64,000 nt of DNA from assembly GCF_031426495.1 (NCBI RefSeq), contig NZ_JANPLK010000072.1, positions 112,230-176,229 on the forward strand. Direction: 5' to 3'. Under the pieces are notes generated by a model that did not search any database, was not told the origin of the DNA, and saw only the letters and a program-made list of their open reading frames with translations. The stretch comes from Gemmatimonas sp. Lineage in GTDB: Bacteria; Gemmatimonadota; Gemmatimonadetes; Gemmatimonadales; Gemmatimonadaceae. Of this stretch, positions 7,677-16,033 are shown in pieces. The position numbers and the translations under genes were made by a program. Position 1 is the stretch's first letter; each line of letters opens with the position of its first letter.

Positions 7677-9859
7677 GCGATACGACGCTGCTATCGGTCG
7701 TCCACAGTGTGCGGCGTGCGCTGACACGAATGGTGTACGTGCGGGCCACGTTGCTTGCCCTCAGCGTGGCGCTGTCGGCGTGGCTGGTGGCCGACGGCGT
7801 CGAGCTGGCACGAGGCGGCATACCCCTCGGTACGAGTCGCAGTGCGGCCATCGCGTTCGTCATCGCGTTGGGTGTCACGCTTATCGGGAGCTGGATGCTG
7901 GCCGCACGTCGCACCCGGGGCATCACCGACATTCGCGCGGCCTTGTGGCTCGAAGAACGTGGCGCCGACGTGGGGACCGCGAGCTTTGCGTTGGTGACGT
8001 TGGTCGAGACGCTGATCGGGCGACGGTCGTCGGATGCCGATGCATCGCCCGCCAGCATGTCAGCACGGGAGAGCTTGGAGAATCCCCTGCTCCAGGCGTC
8101 GGCACACGAAGTGCTTGCGCGCACGAATGTGCCGCGCGCGCTGCGGCGCACGGCGAAAAATCAATTGCTAGGCCCGGCGCTGTTTGCGGGCGGCGCGCTC
8201 ACGGTGCTGGTGCTCGGTGCGTTGGCCCGCTCGTCGGGGAGCGGTACGGCCAACTTGCTGCTGCGGGCCGTCGCCGGCGACCGGGCCATGGCGACGCCTA
8301 TGCTACCGCTTGGTGCGTGGACCGTGCGCGTCGATGCGCCCGCGTACACGCGTCGCGCTCCGCAACAGTTCGGCGACATACAGAATGTGGCGGTGGTGAG
8401 TGGAAGCACGGTGCTGCTGCGCGGCACCGGCCCGGTGCCGGAGCAGGTGATCGAGCGCCTCGTAGGTGAAGCGGCCGATACGCTCGCGACCGCGCGTCGC
8501 CAGCGGGCGTTGTCGCCCATCGCGACTGGTGACGGCTGGAACGTGCGCACGGTGGCCACCGATGGACCCGTCACGATTCAGCTCAACCGTGGCGGTCGTT
8601 CGCGTTTGCTGGTGGTGGAAGGACGCGCTGATTCGATCCCGATCGTGTCGCTGGTGCAGCCGGCTCGCGACAGCGTGTTCCGCACGCCGCAGGGGTCGCT
8701 GACCCTCGTCGCGTCGGTGCGCGACGACATCGGCCTGGTCAATGCGCGCTTCGAACTCATCGTGAGCTCGGGCGACGGCGAACGCTTTACGGCGCGCACC
8801 CTGCAGATGGGTACCCGCAGCTATGCCGGCGATCGAGTCGGCACGATCCGCGCGACGATGGACATCGCCGCCCTCAAGCTGGTCGCGGGCGACATCGTGC
8901 ACCTGCGGGCGATTGCGCGCGATGCGCATCCCGCATCGAATCGCGAGTTCGGCAGCAGCGAGACGCGCTCGTTCCGTATTGCCCGCGCGGCCGAGTACGA
9001 CTCGGTGGCCGTCGAACCCGCGCCGCCGCCCGAGGTGGACAAGTCGCTGCTCAGTCAACGCATGCTGTTGATGCTCACCGAGAAGCTCGAGAAGCAGCGG
9101 CCTTCGTTGGAACGTAAGTCGCTCATGAGCGAGTCGACGAAGATCGCGCGCGATCAGGCGCGACTGCGTCAGGCGGTCGGTGACGTCGTGTTTCAGCGCT
9201 TGAGCGGCGACGTGAGTGGCGAGCACGCGCACACCGCGGGCGACGGGCATGATCACGGCGTCGAGCAGCAGCAGGGCAAACTCGCGTTGACCGGCAGCAA
9301 TGCCGGCGGCGTGCTCGAGGAGGGCGACGACTCGCCGGTCATCGCGATCAACCAACCGCTGCTGGAAGCGTACAACGCGATGTGGGACGCCGGGCGAGCG
9401 CTCGAGCAGGGTGAGCCCAAGGCGGCGATCCCGCATATGCGGCTCGCGTTGGCTGCCATCGAACGGGCGCGTTCCGCGGAGCGGCTGTATCTGCGTGGCA
9501 AGCCACCCACGGTGATCATCGACATCGCGAAAGTGCGTCTTGCCGGAAAGGACACGGGCGTCACCAATCTCCGGCGATCGCGCGAAGCGCTGCCGCCGCG
9601 CGAGGCGCGCCGTGCGGTGCGTCTGGTCGCTGCCGCGCAGCTGGTGCTGACCGATGCGTCGGCTGCCCGTGATTCGCTTGCGGTTCTGCGCGTCGAGGCG
9701 CTTGGCGATTCGCCAGCGTTTGCGGCCGCGGTCGGGGCGGTGCTCGAGGTACTCGGCCGCGAAGGCGACGTCACCGAGGCCTTCATCCGCGCGCGTCGCG
9801 TGCTGGGCGGCGTCGTTCGCACCGAGGCCGGTACGTGGTCACGCGGCGTACCACGGTGA
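7673..9859 (+). CDS. Large membrane protein, DUF4175-like
   Basis: 728 aa from the ATG at 7673, which overlaps the previous stop (ATGA). Three N-terminal membrane helices are visible at about residues 22-42, 58-78 and 166-186. After these comes a large soluble region with a PAYTRRAPQQFGDI-type stretch, beta-rich segments, and helical parts near the C-terminus. This layout is like DUF4175 proteins found beside MoxR/DUF58 genes; the assignment is by architecture. A His/Asp-rich patch (EHAHTAGDGHDHG, about residue 520) could bind metal. The function is unknown; probably a structural component of the same envelope complex. Confidence 0.7.
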   Translation: MSDTTLLSVVHSVRRALTRMVYVRATLLALSVALSAWLVADGVELARGGIPLGTSRSAAIAFVIALGVTLIGSWMLAARRTRGITDIRAALWLEERGADVGTASFALVTLVETLIGRRSSDADASPASMSARESLENPLLQASAHEVLARTNVPRALRRTAKNQLLGPALFAGGALTVLVLGALARSSGSGTANLLLRAVAGDRAMATPMLPLGAWTVRVDAPAYTRRAPQQFGDIQNVAVVSGSTVLLRGTGPVPEQVIERLVGEAADTLATARRQRALSPIATGDGWNVRTVATDGPVTIQLNRGGRSRLLVVEGRADSIPIVSLVQPARDSVFRTPQGSLTLVASVRDDIGLVNARFELIVSSGDGERFTARTLQMGTRSYAGDRVGTIRATMDIAALKLVAGDIVHLRAIARDAHPASNREFGSSETRSFRIARAAEYDSVAVEPAPPPEVDKSLLSQRMLLMLTEKLEKQRPSLERKSLMSESTKIARDQARLRQAVGDVVFQRLSGDVSGEHAHTAGDGHDHGVEQQQGKLALTGSNAGGVLEEGDDSPVIAINQPLLEAYNAMWDAGRALEQGEPKAAIPHMRLALAAIERARSAERLYLRGKPPTVIIDIAKVRLAGKDTGVTNLRRSREALPPREARRAVRLVAAAQLVLTDASAARDSLAVLRVEALGDSPAFAAAVGAVLEVLGREGDVTEAFIRARRVLGGVVRTEAGTWSRGVPR

Positions 9860-10485
9860 GCCACCCGTCCGCCCTCGAGCCGTTCGCGTTCGCGACGGCG
9901 CAGTACGAATCGGGCGACTGGGATTCGGCGCCCATGTTACCAGCCAATGTGATCGACTCGATCGCGCGCTACACGTCGCTCCCGGTTCGCCCGCAGGGCG
10001 TGACGGTGCCGCTGTCGTCCGAGGCCGTGTTCGCCTATCCGCTGCTCTTTCTGACCGGCCACCTGCCGGTGCGCTTCACCACCCGCGAGGCGGATGTACT
10101 GCGCAAGTATCTCGTGCGCGGCGGCTTGCTGTTCGTGGACGATCACAACCACGACGTGGACGGCGCCTTCCACAAAACGGTGCGCGAAGAGATCCGTCGC
10201 GTGGCGGGGCCGCTGGTGCCGTTACCGAATACGCACGAGCTCTATCGCAGTTTCTTCGTGTTCGAGAACGGACCGCCCACCACCTCGCACGAGATGAACG
10301 GGTGGGGCGACAATCTCGTGCACGAGCAGCTCGATGCGGTGCTGCGTAATGGCCGCATTTCCGTGCTGTACAGCAGCAAGGACTACAGCTCCGAGTGGAG
10401 CTTTCATCCCGACAACAAACGGTTTCTCTCGGTCGACAACACGAAGTTCGCGGTGAATCTCGTGGCCTACGCCCTGACCCGATGA
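9856..10485 (+). CDS. DUF4159 domain-containing protein
   Basis: 209 aa. I prefer the GTG at 9856, which gives the same GTGA overlap seen through this operon; another GTG lies at 9835. DUF4159 hallmarks are FATAQYESGDWDSAP near the N-terminus, YPLLFLTGHLPVRFTTREAD in the middle, and GGLLFVDDHNHDVDGAF. The fold resembles class I glutamine amidotransferase domains, but I see no catalytic Cys-His-Glu triad. DUF4159 genes recur in MoxR/DUF58/BatA operons; function unknown. Confidence 0.9.
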   Translation: MSHPSALEPFAFATAQYESGDWDSAPMLPANVIDSIARYTSLPVRPQGVTVPLSSEAVFAYPLLFLTGHLPVRFTTREADVLRKYLVRGGLLFVDDHNHDVDGAFHKTVREEIRRVAGPLVPLPNTHELYRSFFVFENGPPTTSHEMNGWGDNLVHEQLDAVLRNGRISVLYSSKDYSSEWSFHPDNKRFLSVDNTKFAVNLVAYALTR

Positions 10486-11891
10486 CGCCGAACGTACCGA
10501 ATCCGGTCCGATCGCTCCTCGAGCGGGCGCTGCGCACGACGGCGTTGCTGGCGTTGGCCGTGGCGATGTACCTCGCCAGCCGGCCGTCGGGACCGTTGCG
10601 TTGGCAGGACACGGTGCGGCAGTGGTCGGTCGCCGACGTCACGGATAGCAACGCGACCGCGCTCACCACGACTGTCGTGCGTGACGTCATCGCGGCCGCG
10701 GGCGACACGCAGCCGCGACGCGTCACGGTGGCCTTGCCGGCGGTGCCTGGCCCACGCGCGCGTGCGTTGCTAGGCGCCGTCGGTGGGGCCGATATCGCAC
10801 TGCGCTGGATCGATCGGACACAGGCGTCGGGACTCGCCCTGTCGGCGACGCTGGTGGCTGGCCCGTCGGGCGCGGTCGACGTGCGCGTGGCTGGTGCGAC
10901 CAATGCGTCGTTGCCGTTGGTGCTTCGTGACCTCGGCGGCATGCTGGATTCCATCCCGAACACGCGGCGGGCCGGGTGGCGGCTGGCCAGCGTGTCGTCG
11001 CCACTGCGCGCGCTGACCGGTGCGTCGGAAGCTCGCGTGACGGCTCGGCAGTCGGCGCCGACGCGACGGGTGATGGTGATGGCCCAGCCGGGATGGGAGT
11101 CGAAGTTTGTTGTCGCCGCGCTGGAAGAAGCGGGGTGGCAGGTGGACGGCAGCTATCGCCTTTCACCGCGCGCCGCGATCACGGTTGGTGCGCCGGCGCG
11201 TCTGGACACGGCGCGTTACGCGGTAGTGGTATTACTCGACAGCATGTCGGTCGACGCGACCGGCATCGCGCGCTTCGTGCAGCAGGGCGGCGGACTCGTG
11301 CTGGGTGGAGACGCCATACGTATTCCGGCGTTGACGTCGATCAGCCCCGTGCGCGCGACGTCGACCCGCGGTGCGGTGGCCGGCGCCCTGCTGACGAGTG
11401 CCCCGCGGCGGGGGCTCGAGGCCTGGGAACTGGTGGCGACTCGTGGCGCCTCAGTGGTGCGGTCCGATCCATCGGATCACGGGCACGCGGATCCCGTCCT
11501 GGTCGCGCAACGGGTGGGCGCCGGACGCGTGGTGGCCAGTGCCTATCGAAACAGCTGGCGCTGGCGCATGGAGGGCACCGATGACGGCGCCGCCGAGCAT
11601 CGCGCGTGGTGGGGCGGCGTATTGGCCCTGGCGGCCGGTGTGCCGGCCGTTGCTGGCGATACCCTGGCTGATGCCTATCCGGGCGAGGCGGCGCCCTTCG
11701 CCGACCTTGTGGCGCGGCTCGGCGGGCCGGTGGCGGCCGACCGTGCCGTTGCGCCGAACCGGGCGACTGCCCGATCGGCGTTCGATACCCTGATGGATCG
11801 CCTGCGCGCGGCGCCCGGCCTACTGTTCATGGTGATCGCGTTGGCGCTGCTGGGCGAATGGGCTTCGCGGCGTTTGCGCGGCAATCGATGA
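10482..11891 (+). CDS. Membrane protein closing the MoxR/DUF58 operon
   Basis: 469 aa from the ATG at 10482 (ATGA overlap). One membrane helix near the N-terminus (TTALLALAVAMYLASRPSG) and one at the extreme C-terminus (LLFMVIALALLGEWASRRLR) frame a large domain. The second half contains a glutamine-amidotransferase-like stretch (YAVVVLLDSMSVDATGIARF then QQGGGLVLGGDAI), as in BatA-type and DUF4350-like proteins of such operons. It is probably the last gene; the HDAC gene begins 25 bp later. Confidence 0.7.
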   Translation: MTPNVPNPVRSLLERALRTTALLALAVAMYLASRPSGPLRWQDTVRQWSVADVTDSNATALTTTVVRDVIAAAGDTQPRRVTVALPAVPGPRARALLGAVGGADIALRWIDRTQASGLALSATLVAGPSGAVDVRVAGATNASLPLVLRDLGGMLDSIPNTRRAGWRLASVSSPLRALTGASEARVTARQSAPTRRVMVMAQPGWESKFVVAALEEAGWQVDGSYRLSPRAAITVGAPARLDTARYAVVVLLDSMSVDATGIARFVQQGGGLVLGGDAIRIPALTSISPVRATSTRGAVAGALLTSAPRRGLEAWELVATRGASVVRSDPSDHGHADPVLVAQRVGAGRVVASAYRNSWRWRMEGTDDGAAEHRAWWGGVLALAAGVPAVAGDTLADAYPGEAAPFADLVARLGGPVAADRAVAPNRATARSAFDTLMDRLRAAPGLLFMVIALALLGEWASRRLRGNR

Positions 11892-11916
11892 GACTTCTTC
11901 CGTCCGGATACATGGC

Positions 11917-12849
11917 ATGAAGCAGCAGGTCGCGTTTCTCTCGCACTCCGATTGCGGTCGCCACGACACGGGGTGGGAGCACCCCGAGCACGTGGGACGC
12001 CTGCGCGCCATCCCGCGCGCGTTGCGCTACGATCAGGCGTTGTTCGAGGCGCTGCAGCATCACGAGGGGCGACACGCCACCGAAGACGAGATCGCCCTGG
12101 CGCACGATCGTGGTTATATCGCGAAAGTGCGCGAGCTGGCGCAGTCGGGCGGTGGCCGTCTCGATCCCGACACGGTGGTGAGCGAAGGATCGTGGGACGC
12201 CGCGACCGCCGGCACCGGTTGTGTGCTGGACGGGGTCGACATGGCGTTCGATGGTCGTGCGCCGCGCAGCTTTTCCGCCGTGCGTCCCCCCGGGCATCAC
12301 GCCCTGCGCGATCGCGCGATGGGATTCTGTCTGTTTGGCAATGTGGCGGTCGCCGCCCACTACGCGCTGGCCACGAAGGCCTGCCGGCGCGTGTTGATCG
12401 TGGATTGGGACGTGCATCACGGGAACGGTACGCAGGCGTTGGTGGAGCACGAGTCGCGCATCCACTTCGTGTCGATGCATCAGTGGCCGTGGTACCCTGG
12501 CACCGGCGCCGCCGACGACCGTGGCCCGCACGGCACCGTGTGGAACGTGCCGATGGCGCCGTCCCTGCCGTCGTCGCAGTACGTGGAGGCGTTGCTGCGC
12601 GCGGTCGATGCGGCGGCGGACGGATTCACCCCCGATCTGATTCTGCTGAGCGCCGGCTTCGACTGTCTCGAGGGCGACCCGCTGGGGGCCTTCACGCTGA
12701 CGCTGAACGATATCGACGCGCTCACCCGAGCGCTCGTGGAACGCGCCGAACGCTGGTGCGGCGGTCGGCTGGTGAGCGCCATGGAAGGCGGGTACGCCCC
12801 GGATCCAGTGGCGCAGGCCGTACTCGTGCACTTGGCGGCGCTGGCCTGA
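11917..12849 (+). CDS. Histone deacetylase family protein (AcuC/APAH type)
   Basis: 310-aa zinc-dependent deacylase. The active site is complete: RPPGHHA (catalytic His pair 127-128), DWDVHHGNGTQ with zinc ligands D165 and H167, SAGFD with ligand D249, and a C-terminal EGGY with the transition-state Tyr. Bacterial members deacetylate acetyl-lysine proteins, acetylpolyamines or similar amides; the substrate cannot be told here. No signal peptide, so it is cytoplasmic. It starts 25 bp after the MoxR operon and may be read through from it. Confidence 0.95.
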   Translation: MKQQVAFLSHSDCGRHDTGWEHPEHVGRLRAIPRALRYDQALFEALQHHEGRHATEDEIALAHDRGYIAKVRELAQSGGGRLDPDTVVSEGSWDAATAGTGCVLDGVDMAFDGRAPRSFSAVRPPGHHALRDRAMGFCLFGNVAVAAHYALATKACRRVLIVDWDVHHGNGTQALVEHESRIHFVSMHQWPWYPGTGAADDRGPHGTVWNVPMAPSLPSSQYVEALLRAVDAAADGFTPDLILLSAGFDCLEGDPLGAFTLTLNDIDALTRALVERAERWCGGRLVSAMEGGYAPDPVAQAVLVHLAALA

Positions 12850-12879
12850 CGGCCTGCTGGTCACCATGATTCCGACATC

Positions 12880-13905
12880 ATGACTACCGTCCCCGATGCC
12901 CTCGTCTCGATCGACCCGCCGCACGATCCGCCGCCGCGCACCATTTACCGGTCGCTGTCGGGTGAGGACGTCATCGATTGTCATCCCCGCGACATCGCCC
13001 AGTTGCTGGCTGATGGTGGGCCCATGTGGGTCGACATCGATTCGTCGGTGCGCTCGCAGCATGCGATGCTGGAGAAGGTCTTCCGCTTTCATCCGCTCGC
13101 GATCGAGGACACCCTCAATCCGAATTCCCGCGTCAAGCTCGAGGAGTACGAGGGGTTCCTGTTCGTCATCATCCGCGGCGTGGCGCTCGCCGCCGACACC
13201 GACGATCCGTATGACCTCGAAACGAAAGAGCTGTACTGCTTTCTCGGACCGCACTACCTCGTCACCGTGCACGCCGGTCCGATGGTGTCGATCGATCGCG
13301 TGTCGGAACAGCTGCGCCGGTCGCCGGATCTGCTGGCACGAGGCGTGGAACGCGCGCTGCACGCGATTCTCGATGACACGATCGACAGCTTTTTCCCCAT
13401 CATGCAGCAGATCGACGAGTTCATCGACGGGCTCGAAGAGCGGGTCTTCGTAGACTTCGATGAAACGGCCTTGCGTGACCTGTTTCACGTGAAGCGGCTG
13501 GTGCTGTCGCTGCGACGCTATCTGCAACCGTCACGCGAAGTCATGAATGTGCTGACGAATCGGCCGAGCACGTTGTTGACGCCCGACGTGCAGATCTATT
13601 TCCGGGACATCTACGATCACGTGCTGCGCATCAACGATGCGCTCGATACGTATCGCGATCTGCTCAGCAGCACGATGGACGCGTATCTCACACAGGTGTC
13701 GAATCGTCTGGGAGCGACGACCAAAGCGTTGTCGGTCGTGGCGACGATGTCGCTGCCCTTCGTGGTCGTGAGTGGCATGTGGGGTATGAATTTCTCGACG
13801 ATTCCGCTGTCGGGATGGCCACACGGGTTCTGGGTGCTGCTGGTCGTACAACTCGGGTTGGGCGGCCTGCTACTTTTCTACCTGCGGCGCCGTCGACTGC
13901 TCTGA
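12880..13905 (+). CDS. corA: CorA family magnesium/divalent cation transporter
   Basis: 341-aa inner-membrane channel. A long acidic cytoplasmic domain leads into a stalk helix, then the two C-terminal membrane helices. The signature GMN is at residues 302-304 (VSGMWGMNFS), at the end of the first helix. The basic tail LRRRRLL ends the protein, as in typical CorA. It forms pentamers that let Mg2+ (or Co2+, Ni2+) enter. No riboswitch or leader is visible in the 30 bp upstream. Confidence 0.95.
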   Translation: MTTVPDALVSIDPPHDPPPRTIYRSLSGEDVIDCHPRDIAQLLADGGPMWVDIDSSVRSQHAMLEKVFRFHPLAIEDTLNPNSRVKLEEYEGFLFVIIRGVALAADTDDPYDLETKELYCFLGPHYLVTVHAGPMVSIDRVSEQLRRSPDLLARGVERALHAILDDTIDSFFPIMQQIDEFIDGLEERVFVDFDETALRDLFHVKRLVLSLRRYLQPSREVMNVLTNRPSTLLTPDVQIYFRDIYDHVLRINDALDTYRDLLSSTMDAYLTQVSNRLGATTKALSVVATMSLPFVVVSGMWGMNFSTIPLSGWPHGFWVLLVVQLGLGGLLLFYLRRRRLL

Positions 13906-13953
13906 CCCGCCCGTTCGTCCGTTCGATCCCCACTCTCCCTTCTTCCTCGCCAG

Positions 13954-14952
13954 ATGTTCTGCCCTGAATGCGGGACCTGGAACCGGGCCGCGGCCGCGCG
14001 CTGTACGCGCTGTGGCGTGCCGCTCCCGGACGTGTCGGCTCCGCCGATCGACATCCCCGACGAAGAGTTGCGCGAACTGCGCGTGGCCACGGGCAATCGC
14101 TACACGGTGGTGAAGCGGCTGGGGAGCGGCGGCATGGCGCACGTGTATCTGGCGAAGCATGCGGTGCTGGCCCGGCCGCTGGTCATCAAGGTGTTGCACC
14201 GTACGCTGGCGCAGGAGCCGGAGATGCGCGAGCGCTTTCGACGGGAAGCCGAAGCGGCGGCGCGCCTGATTCATCCGTTCATCTGCGCGATCGCCGACAT
14301 GGGCACGGCGGGCGACATCGAGTATCTCGCGATGCCGTACTACGCCGGCGGCTCGTTGGCCGATATGCTGTCGCGCCGCAAGACCATGTCGGCCAGCTCG
14401 GCGGCCTCCATCGCGGTGCAGGTTGCCTGCGCGCTCGACTACGCCCATCGACATGGCGTGGTGCATCGCGACATCAAGCCCGACAACATCCTGTTCGACG
14501 AGGACGGCAATGTCGCCCTCACCGACTTCGGGATCGCGACGGCACGGTTCCATGGCCGCCTCACCGCCAGCGGCCGCGCCATGGGCACGCCGCACTACAT
14601 GTCGCCCGAACAGGCGATGGGCAAGCTCGTGGACGGCCGCAGCGACTTGTATGCCGTCGGTCTGCTGTTGTACGAGATGCTCCTGGGACATCCGCCCTTC
14701 GACGGCGAAGACTCGTACGCCGTGGGGTACAAGCATGTGCACGAGGCGCCGGTGGCTCCCGATCAGGTCGATACGCGCATCCCGGCCGAACTGAGCGCGA
14801 TCACGATGAAGTGCCTCTCCAAGCAAGCGGTCGATCGGTACGATCGCGGTTTCGAGCTGGCCGATGCGCTCATCGCGTTTCTGGGTCAGGCTCCGGGGGC
14901 CGAGCTGCGCGCGGCCCGCTCATCACGTCCGTCGGGACTCACCCCGTTCTGA
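13954..14952 (+). CDS. Serine/threonine protein kinase with N-terminal zinc ribbon
   Basis: 332 aa. The N-terminus is a four-cysteine zinc ribbon (C3, C6, C17, C20; FCPECG then CTRCG). The kinase domain runs from about residue 48 to 310: glycine loop LGSGGMAHVY, the invariant Lys in VIKVL, catalytic loop HRDIKPDN, DFG, and APE-like SPEQ. No membrane helix or extracellular sensor follows, unlike most bacterial PknB-type kinases. The ribbon may be the sensing or docking part, which is inference. The dipeptide epimerase gene starts 26 bp downstream. Confidence 0.93.
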   Translation: MFCPECGTWNRAAAARCTRCGVPLPDVSAPPIDIPDEELRELRVATGNRYTVVKRLGSGGMAHVYLAKHAVLARPLVIKVLHRTLAQEPEMRERFRREAEAAARLIHPFICAIADMGTAGDIEYLAMPYYAGGSLADMLSRRKTMSASSAASIAVQVACALDYAHRHGVVHRDIKPDNILFDEDGNVALTDFGIATARFHGRLTASGRAMGTPHYMSPEQAMGKLVDGRSDLYAVGLLLYEMLLGHPPFDGEDSYAVGYKHVHEAPVAPDQVDTRIPAELSAITMKCLSKQAVDRYDRGFELADALIAFLGQAPGAELRAARSSRPSGLTPF

Positions 14953-14978
14953 TCTCCTCCACCACGACGGCCCGTTCC

Positions 14979-16001
14979 ATGCAATTGCACGCGGAAATTC
15001 TCACGGTCCACACGACGCACCCGTTCATCATCGCGCGCGGTGGTTTCAGCGAGTATCGCGTGGTCTGGGTGCGACTGCGGGACGCTGACGGCGCGGAAGG
15101 GTGGGGCGAAGCGGCACCGAGTCGCTTCTACGGCGAAACAGCGGATAGCGTGATGACGGCCATGGCGCAGTTTGCACCGGTGCTGGAACACGCCAATAGC
15201 TGGTCGATCGACGCCATCGAGCGTGAACTCGAGAAAACGCTGCGCTGGAATGCCGCGGCGCGCTGTGCGATCAGTTCGGCGCTCCATGATCTGGCGGCCA
15301 AACGGCTCGGCGTGCCGCTCTGGAAGATGTGGGGGCTCGACGCGACCGCGGCGCCGCGTTCCACGTTCACGATCGGCATTGCTCCCGACGCCGAGACGCT
15401 GCGCGCACGCGTGCGCGATGCGGCGGCATATCCGATTCTCAAGATCAAGCTGGGCTCGAGCTGGGACCGCGAGGTGTTGCGCATCGTTCGCGAAGAGGCG
15501 CCGCACGCCACGCTGCGCGTGGACGCCAACGCCGCATGGACGCCCAAGCAGGCTCTCGCCATGCTGCAGCCGCTCTCCGATGTAGGCGTGGACCTGCTGG
15601 AGCAGCCGCTTGCCCCGCACGATATCGCCGGACTTCGCTTCGTGCGTGAGCGTTCGCCGATTCCGGTCGTGGCCGACGAGTCGTGCATCGTAGCGACCGA
15701 CATTCCGAAGCTGGTCGGCGCAGTCGACGGCATCAACATCAAGCTCGCCAAGTGCGGCTCGTTGCGCGAAGCGATGCGCATGATCGCCGTGGCGCGGGCA
15801 CATGGCATGCGCGTGATGTGTGGTTGCATGATCGAAACCACGCTCGGGATCGCGGCGGCCGCGCACTTCTCGCCGCTGCTCGACGACGCCGATCTCGACG
15901 GCGCGGCGTTGCTCGCCGACGATCCATTCACCGGCCCGTCGATTCCGAACGGACAGGTCACCCTCAGCGACGCGCCGGGACTCGGCGTGCAGCGCCGCTG
16001 A
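14979..16001 (+). CDS. Dipeptide epimerase (enolase superfamily; probable L-Ala-D/L-Glu epimerase)
   Basis: 340 aa from the ATG at 14979. The enolase-superfamily active site is present: general-base lysines in LKIKLG and NIKLAK, and metal ligands in RVDANAAW, LLEQPL and VADES. The C-terminal GCMIETTLG and the DADLDG sequence match the dipeptide-epimerase subgroup that interconverts L-Ala-D-Glu and L-Ala-L-Glu during murein peptide recycling. This fits the muropeptide recycling genes near 30 kb. Subgroup assignment is by motif; other dipeptides are possible. Confidence 0.88.
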   Translation: MQLHAEILTVHTTHPFIIARGGFSEYRVVWVRLRDADGAEGWGEAAPSRFYGETADSVMTAMAQFAPVLEHANSWSIDAIERELEKTLRWNAAARCAISSALHDLAAKRLGVPLWKMWGLDATAAPRSTFTIGIAPDAETLRARVRDAAAYPILKIKLGSSWDREVLRIVREEAPHATLRVDANAAWTPKQALAMLQPLSDVGVDLLEQPLAPHDIAGLRFVRERSPIPVVADESCIVATDIPKLVGAVDGINIKLAKCGSLREAMRMIAVARAHGMRVMCGCMIETTLGIAAAAHFSPLLDDADLDGAALLADDPFTGPSIPNGQVTLSDAPGLGVQRR

Positions 16002-16033
16002 CCGACGCTGAGGGCGCGTCTCGCTGCATTGAA

